Counted from the first letter of the stretch, positions 18,980 through 28,084 are shown. The stretch: DNA of 64,000 nucleotides from Pseudomonas sp. H9 (GCF_004353925.1 NZ_SMOK01000044.1:1-64000), one strand, 5' to 3'. The notes: generated by a model not told the origin, from the letters alone. Translations and numbers: made by a program.

Positions 18980-19162
18980 CGATTTCTCTATGAAAATAAC
19001 GTGCATTTAAGCGATTGGATTGCCATCACCGACAGTTCGCCGACGGCGGAATTCTTCAAGCACCCTGCGGCACTCTATTTACGAGGGGCGGCAGTCTAAG
19101 GCTCCAAGCCGTACTGGGCAACAAAAATGACAGCGCAATAGGTCGAAACGGCCTGGAACCCG

Positions 19163-20830
19163 CTAATCGGCCAATAACTGGCTCAATACCGCCCGCAACT
19201 TTCCAGGTTTCACCGGTTTGTTGAGCAAGGGCGCCTGCAACGTCTGCATTGCCCGACGACTTTGCTCACTGCGGTCAGCGGTAATCATCACCGCCGGGAT
19301 TGCACAGGCGAAATGTGTTCGCAGGTCACGCACCACATCACACCCCGTCAGCCCCTGATCAAGGTGGAAATCTGCCAGTACCAGCTCAGGTGCAACATCA
19401 CCCAAGGCACTTAGGGCATCCTCCAGATCGCTGGCTGTTACGACCTGACAGCCCCACTGAACCAGCAACGAAGCCATGCTCTGACGAATGCTCAGCTCAT
19501 TGTCGAGCACCAACAAACGCCGTCCCGGTAGCGGGTCACCAACGGTTGCCAAAGGTAACAGAGGCAAGTTCTGCAGCGGTTGCCCGGCAGACAGTGGCAC
19601 GTCGATGCTGAACACCGAACCACGCCCAGGCCAGGAGCGCACCTGCACCTGGTAATCAAGGATACTGGCAATACGCTCGACGATCGCCAAGCCCAAGCCG
19701 ACGCCTTTGCGATCCGCTGCACGCCCGACATCAAGCTGGTTGAACTCAAGGAAAATCGATTGCAGACGATCCTCTGCAATGCCGCGTCCGGTATCCCACA
19801 CTTCGATGCGCAAATTGCTACCTCGCTGCCGCCAGCCCAACAGCACACGACCGTGCATGGTGTATCGACAGGCATTGCTGAGGAAGTTACGCAATATACG
19901 CGTCAACAAGCGTAGGTCGGTACGCACCACCCGCTCGCCACTGCGCACCTGCAAACACAACCCAGCGGCCTCGGCTACCGGTTGAAACTCCGAAGCGAGC
20001 GGACACAGCACTTCATCCAGCCGATACAGGTCCAGATCGGGCTTGATCGCAGCCTGGTCCAGTCGCGAAATGTCGAGCAGGTCAGTCAATAAGTCTTCAG
20101 CACCTTCAAGCGCCTGATGCGCCCGCTCCACCAATACCTGCTCGGGCTGCGCCAGTACGCGCTCACGCAGCGTCGAGATCAGCAAACGGGCAGCATTGAG
20201 CGGCTGCAGCAGATCATGGCTGGCCGCCGCGAGGTATTTGTCTTTACTCAGATTGGCCGCCTGGGCAGCATCACGGGCTTCGATCAACTCGTTGGTGCGC
20301 TCGGCAACACGCTGCTCCAATTCATCATTAAGTTGTTGCAAGCGCGCCTGGGCTTGCTTGCGTTCGGTAATGTCAGCGACGAAACCTTCAACGACCCCCT
20401 CTTCATCGGGCCGCAACAACAGGTTCATCAACACATCGATGCTGCTGCCGTCACGCCGGCGCAAGCGCGTCTCATAGCCCAGCAGCGCATGTTCGCGCTG
20501 CAACACCTGGACAATCGCGAGCAGTTCACCAGCGCCGCCCACAAACAATTCACTGGCCAGGTCCAGACGCGAGAACATCACCGCCTGGGGATCCGGATAA
20601 CCGAGCATGCGTGCCAACGCCGGATTGGCGGCACGCATGCCCTGCTCCAGGCTGGCCTGAAAGATCCCGTGTACAGCGTGTTCGAACAGCCATTTATAAC
20701 GGTTGCGCTCAGCCTCCAACTCGTCCAAACGTGCCGCCAATTCTGGATAGTGGCTTTTGCGTACCGTGTGATTGCTCAGGCCCAGCAAGCCTGCCAGTGC
20801 ATCATTGCCTGGATCAGAGGGCTTCGCCAT
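19163..20830 (-). CDS. PAS hybrid sensor histidine kinase/response regulator (NahK/ErcS' type)
   Basis: This 555-residue kinase has no transmembrane segment. A PAS domain (about 45-165: WLFEHAVHGIFQASLEQGMRAANPALARMLGY) is followed by a coiled coil and HisKA with phosphoacceptor His205 (AASHDLLQPLNAARL). HATPase_c then covers about 310-420 (DTGRGIAEDRL, GVGLGLAIVERIA) and a receiver domain carries Asp487 (LVLADFHLD) with a Lys-Pro near the end (LNKPVKPGKL). The order matches cytoplasmic hybrid kinases NahK/ErcS' of Pseudomonas. It overlaps the 3' end of the iron alcohol dehydrogenase gene by 17 bp, so the two are one operon; in P. aeruginosa ErcA and Erc sensors act in control of PQQ-dependent ethanol oxidation. 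Confidence 0.88.
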   Translation of the reverse strand: MAKPSDPGNDALAGLLGLSNHTVRKSHYPELAARLDELEAERNRYKWLFEHAVHGIFQASLEQGMRAANPALARMLGYPDPQAVMFSRLDLASELFVGGAGELLAIVQVLQREHALLGYETRLRRRDGSSIDVLMNLLLRPDEEGVVEGFVADITERKQAQARLQQLNDELEQRVAERTNELIEARDAAQAANLSKDKYLAAASHDLLQPLNAARLLISTLRERVLAQPEQVLVERAHQALEGAEDLLTDLLDISRLDQAAIKPDLDLYRLDEVLCPLASEFQPVAEAAGLCLQVRSGERVVRTDLRLLTRILRNFLSNACRYTMHGRVLLGWRQRGSNLRIEVWDTGRGIAEDRLQSIFLEFNQLDVGRAADRKGVGLGLAIVERIASILDYQVQVRSWPGRGSVFSIDVPLSAGQPLQNLPLLPLATVGDPLPGRRLLVLDNELSIRQSMASLLVQWGCQVVTASDLEDALSALGDVAPELVLADFHLDQGLTGCDVVRDLRTHFACAIPAVMITADRSEQSRRAMQTLQAPLLNKPVKPGKLRAVLSQLLAD

Positions 20831-21977
20831 ACACAACCTCGACATCACGCTGGCTGGAGCTTCGTGGGTTGGTCAATATGCATGGATCACCCATGGCATG
20901 GCGGGACAAAAACGGAATGTCACTGCTGCCTACACCATGCAGCCCCAGGGTTTCGTGAAAGCCCACGGCATGTTTAAGGGCGATCAAATGCTCAACCAGG
21001 CGGCGCCGTACTTGTTCATGATTAAGCCCACGGCAGTCAATGCCCAAGGTCTGAGCAATCACTTTGAAGCGCTCCGGTGCGGCGCTGTAATTAAAGGCCA
21101 CCACATGCTCAACCAGCACCGCATTGCACAAGCCGTGGGGCAGATCGAGAAAACCACCGAGGCTATGCGACATGGCGTGCACGGCACCGAGGATGGCATT
21201 GGAGAACGCCAACCCGGCCTGCATGCTGCCCAGCATGATTTTTTCGCGCAGGGCGATATCCTGTGGGTTGGCGATCATCTCCACCAGATGGCCGTTGATC
21301 AAGCGGATGGCTTCGAGGGCATGGGGGTCGGTCAATGGCCCATGGCCGGTGGAGACGAACGCCTCGATGGCATGCACCAGGGCGTCGATACCGGTACAGG
21401 CGGACAGAAACGGATCCATGCTCAAGGTCGTTTCAGGGTCAATCAACGACACATCCGGCACCACCGCCTTGCTGACAATCGAGAACTTCATGCGTTGCTG
21501 TTGGTTGGAAATGATCACGAACTGCGAAACATCTGCTGACGTCCCTGCAGTGGTCGGCACCAGAATCAGCGGCGGGCTGGGCACACGAATGGTATCGACA
21601 CCCTCAAATTCAAGGATGTGCCGACCATGGGCGACGACAATGCCGATGCCTTTGGCGCAATCCATCGGACTGCCACCGCCAACCGCCACAATCACATCGC
21701 ATTGTTCACTGCGATAACGCTCGGCGCCACTCATGACTTCTTCGACCCGCGGATTGGGCGATACTTCGGCGTACAGGCAGTAGTCGATACCTTGCCCTTG
21801 CAAGCTGGCCTCGATATCCGCCACCCAACCGGCGGCAATCACTCCTGGGTCAGTGACCAGCAACACCTTGCGGGCGCCGAAGGTACGCGCGTAGTTGGCG
21901 ACGTGATGCCGACAACCGGCACCAAAGATGATTTCCGGGGAAACGAACTTGCGCAACTGGCTCAGATTGGGGCTCAT
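20814..21977 (-). CDS. ercA: iron-containing alcohol dehydrogenase, ErcA-like
   Basis: This is a 387-residue group III (iron-dependent) alcohol dehydrogenase. It shows the nucleotide-binding GGGSPMDCAKGIG, TTAGTSADVSQFVI and metal-site regions (TGIDALVHAIEAF, AMSHSLGGFLDLPHGLCNAVLVEHV). In P. aeruginosa the ErcA protein has a regulatory role in ethanol oxidation through the Erc/Exa/Agm network. Here it lies between an orphan pqqA upstream and a hybrid sensor kinase downstream, which supports the ErcA assignment over a plain catabolic enzyme. Substrate specificity cannot be read from sequence. Confidence 0.87.
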   Translation of the reverse strand: MSPNLSQLRKFVSPEIIFGAGCRHHVANYARTFGARKVLLVTDPGVIAAGWVADIEASLQGQGIDYCLYAEVSPNPRVEEVMSGAERYRSEQCDVIVAVGGGSPMDCAKGIGIVVAHGRHILEFEGVDTIRVPSPPLILVPTTAGTSADVSQFVIISNQQQRMKFSIVSKAVVPDVSLIDPETTLSMDPFLSACTGIDALVHAIEAFVSTGHGPLTDPHALEAIRLINGHLVEMIANPQDIALREKIMLGSMQAGLAFSNAILGAVHAMSHSLGGFLDLPHGLCNAVLVEHVVAFNYSAAPERFKVIAQTLGIDCRGLNHEQVRRRLVEHLIALKHAVGFHETLGLHGVGSSDIPFLSRHAMGDPCILTNPRSSSQRDVEVVYGEAL

Positions 21978-22064
21978 GAAACGCCTATTCTTGTTGTTCT
22001 AGGAGTAGTGAGCCTCAGCCTAAAGCATCCAGCCGGCATTGCAATGCGCCCTTCCGGGCACCTA

Positions 22065-22106
22065 TCACCGGCACCGACCGTTGCGAACAATGGCCGATGC
22101 CGGTGA
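22065..22106 (-). promoter_or_regulatory. stem-loop between pqqA and ercA
   Basis: A 15-bp stem (TCACCGGCATCGGCC with GGTCGGTGCCGGTGA, two G-U pairs) closes a 12-nt loop 22 nt after the pqqA stop. No U-run follows, so it is more likely an attenuator or mRNA-stabilising element separating abundant pqqA message from ercA than a full terminator. Confidence 0.6.
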
Positions 22107-22127
22107 CTGTATCGACACGCTAATGAA

Positions 22128-22199
22128 TCAACGGTTGGCGAAGTACATCGTGACTTCAAAACCAATACGCAGATCCGTGAACGCAGGTTTCTTCCACAT
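22128..22199 (-). CDS. pqqA: PqqA, pyrroloquinoline quinone precursor peptide (orphan copy)
   Basis: A 23-codon reading frame follows an excellent ribosome site (AAAGGAGGCTGAATCG before ATG). Its translation contains WKKPAFTDLRIGFEVTMYF, the PqqA family sequence. Glu15 and Tyr19 are present in the E-V-T-M-Y motif; these are the two residues that PqqE cross-links to build PQQ. The gene is too short for normal gene callers. No pqqB-F gene is nearby; instead it precedes ercA and a hybrid kinase, with a stem-loop between. It is therefore either an additional PQQ precursor gene or a copy recruited for signalling. Confidence 0.9.
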   Translation of the reverse strand: MWKKPAFTDLRIGFEVTMYFANR

Positions 22200-22395
22200 C
22201 GATTCAGCCTCCTTTGGCACCACTCAATTGCGGCGTATTCAGTAATACACCGATGCCGATGTGGCTCAAATGCTACTTTGGAACCGATTCGGTCACGCTC
22301 CCGGAGAACACGCCAGGTGCTACTTAGCTACCGCACCCTCGCTGCAGCGGGAAGGCTTGATAGTCGCTCCCTTTGCACTGAGCACAATAGCGACC

Positions 22396-25300
22396 ATGAC
22401 TCACCTCTCAGCCAACACCGCGATAGCCAACCTTTTCGATTGCCGATTGACCCGCACCTTCAGTGAGCGCCCAACGCTTTTTGGCGTTGCCGGCCAGCTC
22501 CTGACCGAGCTGTGGCAGGCTCGCGAAATAAGCAACCATGCCCCCCTGACGCTGTTCCTCTCCAGCAAAACGTCAACACCACAGCAACGTTTCGTTCGCC
22601 CGCTGCAACACGTACTGGTGGAACGCTTTTGCCGACGCCAGACCCTGAACCTCGATGAAAAACAGGACCTGATCATTGCCGCCCCTGATAGCCAATGGGG
22701 GCTTGATATTGACTTGCATGCGGTTGAATTGCTGATCAACGACTGCGGACCACTGGTTATCGAGATCTATCAACAGGCCCTGATCGACTATTGGAATACC
22801 GCCGACGATTCAGAACAGACGCCCTGGCAGTGGTACACACAGTACCTGGCCGACCAGTATCACAGCGCAATCGAATCCAGTGTGAAGGCGCGGACCCTGA
22901 CGCCAGAAACGACCCACATGGCAAGCCTGGTCAAGTTGCACACTGCCGCCGATGCGCACGAGCGGCACGCCGACAGTGAACACCCTGACGTGTCGCTGCT
23001 AACGCTCGACCTCAGTGAACAGGGCAAGCTGGACGCTGATCTGGCCAGTGCCTTGCTGATCGAGCCAAAGCACCCGGCCAACGAACATGCGAGCCTATTG
23101 CTTTATACCCTGACCGGCCAATTGACTGCCTTCGCGTCACGCGATGCCGTGTTTGAAGCGCTCGGCCAGCGTTGGTCCCATCAGCCTGAATGGCAGCCAC
23201 GCCTGCATCTGCAGAGCGCACCAGTACGCATGTTTGAACAGCAGGCACGCGGCCTGCTCGACCAACAACTACGTGCCCTCACCAGCGTGGCGGATAGCTG
23301 TCACTCGCAATACGAGGCTGTGCAGCTAAGCCTTGATATCGACCGCCTGACCTCGATGATCGATGAGTGCAACAGCAACGAGCCGGCCAACCGCCAACAG
23401 CTGATCAGCCAATTACCCGATTGGCTGATCAACGCCGACAGTTCGGCGCTTTCCCGCTACAGTGCCATGTTGAGCGCCGTGGCCAGAGGTTACGAAGCGG
23501 CCAACGGACAATTCTGGCTCGACGGCGTCGATGACGCCGAACACTTTGCCTACAAAAAACTTGCCGAACACCTTCACGCCGACCACCCCGACAACGGCCT
23601 GGAGCCCTGGGACGTCGAAGTGATCAATCACCAGGTCGAGGCAGCAGCCATTCCCGGCCAGGACAGCCTGATCAGCGATGGCACCGTCACAACGGTACGC
23701 TTTTCCCTTGCACAGCTGGCCATCGGTAATCTCGGGCTGCTCAAGCCCGGGCAAGTCGAGCTGAAAACACACTCCGGCGCCCAATTACCCGACTGGTTTA
23801 GCGAAGACTACCTGCGCACCCTGATCAGCGAGTTGGATATTGCAACCACCTACCCACACATGCTGCGCAGCACATTGCTGAGCGATGACGATCAACGCCA
23901 GCAACGTCAGCGCCTGCTGGCCGCACAACTCGCCACGCAGATGCCTGCCCTGGCCATGGAGCACCATCTGCATGGCGAGCACTTGAGCATCACCGCTGTC
24001 GACGGCATCTGCCAGATCTTCCACCACGTTACCGATAGCCTGCCGTGCGCGTGGGTGTTGCGCCCCCTGGGTTTTATCAGCGAGCCGGGGGCCACGCCCG
24101 ATCAACCGCAGAACACTTGGCTGATCGAGCCCGACCAGGCCGGCGTTGGCTGCTGTGTGCTATACCGACCGATGGCAACCGAGCCATTGCTTGAGTTCGC
24201 CGATCGCCGCGCCTTGTTCACAGCCATCAGTACGGCCGGTCAGTTGCAGGACGACCTGCTCAATCGTCTGCCTGCCACTGCCCGCACCATTTATGCCCAT
24301 GGTGGCTTCCAGGAACCGCATTTGCCGTTCTCGGTGGAAGATTCCTTCACGGTGCCGACCCACACCCCCGCACCGCCTCAGTTGTCGACACAGGCACCGC
24401 TCACCGACCTGATCGCCACGCTCTATCCGGCCTGCGTCGAAGAAACCATCGCGCACTTCGAAGCCAACGCCCGCAGTACCAGCGCAACCCGCTGGGCGCG
24501 TTGGGAGCAACTGGGCTGGCTGTTGTTCAACACCCTGCTGCCGCTGGCAGGCCCGACGCTGGTGCGTGCGGCGTGGCTGGTGCAGATGGAAACGGCCTTT
24601 ATTCAGTTTGTCGACGCCGCCAACAAACGAGACCCGGCGAATCGGCGTGTTACCTTGGCCAACCTGTTGTCGAGCATCGCCGTCCTGCTGCTCACCCATG
24701 CCCACCGTCCGCTGGAAGCGAAGCCACAGACGACCGAGCCCATTGAAACACCCACCTCTCAGCCGTTAGCACCAAGCCCGGCACAGGCTGCTGCCTTGGA
24801 CTACAGCTGGTCGCAACCCGATCAGCGGCTCAGCAAAGCGCAGCGTCAGGCACTTGAGCAACTGCAAGCGACATTGACCACAAACGAACTGGGCATGCCG
24901 ATCATCAGCGGAGCTCAGCGTGGCTTATACCCGCACGATGATCAGTTATGGGTACGCCTGGAAGACGCTGTTTATCGGGTTGAACTCGACCCGCACAGCG
25001 AGCAGCCACGTATCGTCAACGCAACCGATACACAGTCGCTGGGCCCATGGTTGTGCAGAGATCAACAAGGGCGCTGGCAACTTGACCTTGGCTTGCGCCT
25101 GCGCGGCGGCATGCCACGTAACAGTCGTATCGCACAGCGCAAAGCGGAAAACGAACTGCGCCTACAGGAACTGCGCGCGGCCTTTGACGCGCTCACGACC
25201 CACGTGCCGGAACGCCAGAAGGAACTCAACAAACTTGCCCTGGTGATCGACAAGTTCCAGGAGCTGACCATTCTGAGCAATGCCGCCGACAAGCTGCGCA

Positions 25301-26946
25301 CATTGGATACTTATTGGACTGACTACCTGAGCACGCTCAAGGCAAAAAATGAAGTGATACCGCTGGTGAACTACAAGTCTGCGTTGTCGCTTGGCCTCTT
25401 TCAAAAATTCGCCATCCAATGGACCAAGCAAAAAGCACTCATCAACATAATCGCACTGCGAAAACAAAAATTTGATCTGTACATGGACCAGATCAGGGCT
25501 GAGGCGGAAACGGCCGCATTAACTGACGCAGCGGGCAGCACCACTGCCGAAAACTGGCGTGAGGCCCTGCAGATCCTCGATGACATGACACCGCAACTGG
25601 ATGACATCGTGGTCAGCAGTGAACAGCTTCCCCTGACCCGTGAACAACTGCGCCAACTGGACAGCAACTACAGGCCCGAGATTCGCGAGATGAATCTGAG
25701 CGCCGATCAACTGCTCCAGCAAAATCCCGACAAGGCTATTTTCTACGCCCATCTCCTGCGCCTTGAAATCAACTACGAGAAGCTGGTTCTAAACCCCGAC
25801 TGGGACTCGCGAACCGTTGTACTGCTCGATCACTTCTGGAACAACCTGGACCTGTTCAAATCCCAGCGTTTACGCCTGTATGCACTGGAGGATGCCAGCG
25901 AAGACCTGAAAGCTCAGTTGCTCAGAGACATGGCGGGCATCCTCGCAGGCGCCAACCGCCGTCTGGATAACCTGGCGCCCGAATTGGGTGAAGCCAGGCA
26001 ACAGAAAATCGTTCTGGCGCTGCGCAAAGACCTGGCTTTTGTCACCCAGGACATTCAGAACGCCCTCTCTGACTACCCCCCCACTGCCACCGTCGAGCAG
26101 CTCCAACAGCAGGCACCCGGTTTGATCGAAACCCGCGATCAAGGGTTACTGTTCGGCACACCGCGAGAGGGGGACGACAGCCTCGTCGATATCTACGACG
26201 CCAACGACAAAAACCGCCTGGCCACCTATCGCCAGGGGCAAAGCGGTTGGGAGAAAGTCGCGGAACCTCCCGCTCCCGTGGCCTCGGCTACAAGCCAGCA
26301 AAGCTGGGCGCGATTGCTGAAAAAAGGTGAAATGCTGATTCAGAATTCCAACAAGGATTTGAGGTTTCTGGAATCGCGCGCTGCGTGGAACTACGTGCCT
26401 GCTGATATCGAGGATATGCTCCTGCACCAACAGCAACGTGTTCTCAGTCAGCGTGATGCCCTGCGCCAACGCCTGGCTGATGACACCGCTGCCGGCACCC
26501 CGGTGGAGGATTCGGCGCAGCAAATGATCGACGCGCTGGGCACACAGGCTCAGGTGCTGTCCGAACAGGCTCAGGTGCTGCGTATCAGCGTCGCCCTCAA
26601 GCAACCGCCTCGGATGGGTGAGCTGGAGTACCTGCTGCAACACAACCGGGTAAGCATCCAGTCGACTGGCAACCGCAGGTTGCTACCCAAGGTAAAGGGG
26701 CGGCTGGACGATTACTTTGACGAGTACGAGATCCGCCAGAACGGCGAGCCGCTGTGTTACGCCCACTTTCATTACCTGAGCGAAGACGCCGCGAAAACCG
26801 CTTTCGTCGCCGGGCACTTGAAGACCGCTACGCAGCGCTACTGGCGTGGACGAGTCCATGTCGATGCCACTACCGGGCAGACCACCGAGGTGTACCGTAG
26901 CCCCATCAGTACGGCATCTGCGAAACAGTACTTTTTTAATCTGTAG
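22396..26946 (+). CDS. giant dermonecrotic-toxin-like protein (DUF6543-type)
   Basis: This protein has about 1516 residues. The N-terminus (SANTAIANLFDCRLTRTFSERPTLFGVAGQLL) resembles the opening of large Pseudomonas proteins with a dermonecrotic-toxin domain (DUF6543). A hydrophobic patch lies around 695-740 (LGWLLFNTLLPLAGPTLVRAAWLV). A Gln/Glu-rich, largely helical and coiled-coil C-terminal half follows (from about 915), ending in a compact domain (DDYFDEYEIRQNGEPLCYAHFHYLS). No signal peptide is seen. ATG 22396 is chosen by family resemblance; a GTG at 22261 is in frame and neither has a good ribosome site. I infer a secreted toxin or effector; target and secretion route are unknown. Confidence 0.65.
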   Translation: MTHLSANTAIANLFDCRLTRTFSERPTLFGVAGQLLTELWQAREISNHAPLTLFLSSKTSTPQQRFVRPLQHVLVERFCRRQTLNLDEKQDLIIAAPDSQWGLDIDLHAVELLINDCGPLVIEIYQQALIDYWNTADDSEQTPWQWYTQYLADQYHSAIESSVKARTLTPETTHMASLVKLHTAADAHERHADSEHPDVSLLTLDLSEQGKLDADLASALLIEPKHPANEHASLLLYTLTGQLTAFASRDAVFEALGQRWSHQPEWQPRLHLQSAPVRMFEQQARGLLDQQLRALTSVADSCHSQYEAVQLSLDIDRLTSMIDECNSNEPANRQQLISQLPDWLINADSSALSRYSAMLSAVARGYEAANGQFWLDGVDDAEHFAYKKLAEHLHADHPDNGLEPWDVEVINHQVEAAAIPGQDSLISDGTVTTVRFSLAQLAIGNLGLLKPGQVELKTHSGAQLPDWFSEDYLRTLISELDIATTYPHMLRSTLLSDDDQRQQRQRLLAAQLATQMPALAMEHHLHGEHLSITAVDGICQIFHHVTDSLPCAWVLRPLGFISEPGATPDQPQNTWLIEPDQAGVGCCVLYRPMATEPLLEFADRRALFTAISTAGQLQDDLLNRLPATARTIYAHGGFQEPHLPFSVEDSFTVPTHTPAPPQLSTQAPLTDLIATLYPACVEETIAHFEANARSTSATRWARWEQLGWLLFNTLLPLAGPTLVRAAWLVQMETAFIQFVDAANKRDPANRRVTLANLLSSIAVLLLTHAHRPLEAKPQTTEPIETPTSQPLAPSPAQAAALDYSWSQPDQRLSKAQRQALEQLQATLTTNELGMPIISGAQRGLYPHDDQLWVRLEDAVYRVELDPHSEQPRIVNATDTQSLGPWLCRDQQGRWQLDLGLRLRGGMPRNSRIAQRKAENELRLQELRAAFDALTTHVPERQKELNKLALVIDKFQELTILSNAADKLRTLDTYWTDYLSTLKAKNEVIPLVNYKSALSLGLFQKFAIQWTKQKALINIIALRKQKFDLYMDQIRAEAETAALTDAAGSTTAENWREALQILDDMTPQLDDIVVSSEQLPLTREQLRQLDSNYRPEIREMNLSADQLLQQNPDKAIFYAHLLRLEINYEKLVLNPDWDSRTVVLLDHFWNNLDLFKSQRLRLYALEDASEDLKAQLLRDMAGILAGANRRLDNLAPELGEARQQKIVLALRKDLAFVTQDIQNALSDYPPTATVEQLQQQAPGLIETRDQGLLFGTPREGDDSLVDIYDANDKNRLATYRQGQSGWEKVAEPPAPVASATSQQSWARLLKKGEMLIQNSNKDLRFLESRAAWNYVPADIEDMLLHQQQRVLSQRDALRQRLADDTAAGTPVEDSAQQMIDALGTQAQVLSEQAQVLRISVALKQPPRMGELEYLLQHNRVSIQSTGNRRLLPKVKGRLDDYFDEYEIRQNGEPLCYAHFHYLSEDAAKTAFVAGHLKTATQRYWRGRVHVDATTGQTTEVYRSPISTASAKQYFFNL

Positions 26947-26952
26947 GTCACA

Positions 26953-27037
26953 GTGGTAGCGGCGGTGCGGTGACCCGACTTGCCTCGCGATTGCGGCCTA
27001 TCAGACACATCGCATCGCGGGGCAAGCCCGCTCCCAC
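26953..27037 (+). repeat. 85-bp dispersed repeat, copy 1
   Basis: This 85-bp unit begins GTGGTAGCGGCGGTGCGG and ends in the REP-like GCGGGGCAAGCCCGCTCCCAC. It matches 57139-57223 along its whole length, with about ten differences. It is in the same orientation as that copy. Confidence 0.85.
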
Positions 27038-27120
27038 AGCAAACCCGCTTGTGTCTTGAGGAAGGAATAGAATCTGGAGTGAGAGCGGTGAATGCGCTTC
27101 GCTAGCAGCAGGGTAGACCC

Positions 27121-27286
27121 GGTGGGAGCGGGCCTTGCCCCGCGATTGGCTGCGCAGCGACCGTAAAAACATCTGCTTGCAAGTCAACGGACATACCGAA
27201 GCGACTGAATTGCTGCCGCTTCGCGTCAGATCGCAGGGCAAGCCAGCTCCCACCGGGAGCTGGCTTCATGGTCGATGGTCACTTCG
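27121..27286 (+). repeat. 165-bp dispersed repeat, copy 1
   Basis: This unit begins with a REP-like GGTGGGAGCGGG end. It continues through GCTGCGCAGCGACCGTAAAAAC and GACTGAATTGCTGCCGCTTCGCG, and ends at a CCAGCTCCCACCGGGAGCTGG hairpin plus about 20 nt. A near-identical copy in opposite orientation lies at 49463-49627. Together with the 85-bp repeat it fills the 26947-27296 intergenic gap; no gene is seen there. Confidence 0.88.
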
Positions 27287-27296
27287 GGCAAGCAGA

Positions 27297-28070
27297 TCAG
27301 CGGTCTTTGAACTGCGCTTCACGCTTGGCGACAAACGCCGCCATGCCTTCCTTCTGGTCTTCAGTGGCGAAGGCCGCGTGGAACACACGACGCTCAAAAC
27401 GCACGCCTTCGCTCAGGGTGACCTCAAAGGCGCGGTTGACGCTTTCCTTGATCATCATGCTCACTGGGATTGACTTGCTGGCGATGCTGGCCGCGACCTT
27501 CAAGGCTTCTTCGAGCAGTTGTTCCTGTGGTACCACACGCGCCACCAAGCCCGCACGCTCGGCCTCTTCAGCGCCCATCAGGCGACCACTGAGGCACAGC
27601 TCCATGGCTTTGGCCTTGCCCACAGCGCGGGTCAGGCGCTGGGTGCCGCCCATACCCGGCAGCACGCCGAGGTTGATTTCCGGCTGGCCGAACTTGGCGT
27701 TGTCAGCGGCCAGAATGAAGTCGCACATCATCGCCAGTTCACAGCCTCCGCCCAGGGCGAAGCCCGACACTGCGGCAATGATCGGCTTGCGGCGGTTGGC
27801 GACGCGGTCAGCATCGCTGAACAGGTCATCGACATAGATCTGCGGGTAACGCAGGTCGGCCATTTCCTTGATGTCGGCCCCGGCGGCAAAGGCTTTGGCC
27901 GACCCGGTGAGCACCACGCAGCCGATGTTCGGGTCTTTTTCCAGCTGATCCAGTGCCTGATTGATCTCACCGACGATCTGCGCGTTCAGCGCATTGAGCG
28001 CTTGCGGCCGGTTGAGGGTAATCAGGCCGACCTTGCCGTGGATGTCCAACAAAATGGTTTCAAATGACAT
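27297..28070 (-). CDS. fadBx: enoyl-CoA hydratase (fadBx type)
   Basis: This 257-residue crotonase-fold enzyme has the oxyanion-hole segment AFAAGADIKEMADL, GFALGGGCELAMMCD and the catalytic Glu region GVLPGMGGTQRLTRAVGKAKAMEL. It hydrates 2-trans-enoyl-CoA in beta-oxidation. Start 28070 has GGGAG 8 nt upstream and overlaps the end of the previous gene's region; 28088 is a worse start. It is the last gene of a five-gene operon. The symbol follows the P. putida naming of the equivalent operon. Confidence 0.9.
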   Translation of the reverse strand: MSFETILLDIHGKVGLITLNRPQALNALNAQIVGEINQALDQLEKDPNIGCVVLTGSAKAFAAGADIKEMADLRYPQIYVDDLFSDADRVANRRKPIIAAVSGFALGGGCELAMMCDFILAADNAKFGQPEINLGVLPGMGGTQRLTRAVGKAKAMELCLSGRLMGAEEAERAGLVARVVPQEQLLEEALKVAASIASKSIPVSMMIKESVNRAFEVTLSEGVRFERRVFHAAFATEDQKEGMAAFVAKREAQFKDR

Positions 28071-28084
28071 GCAAGCTGCTCCCG

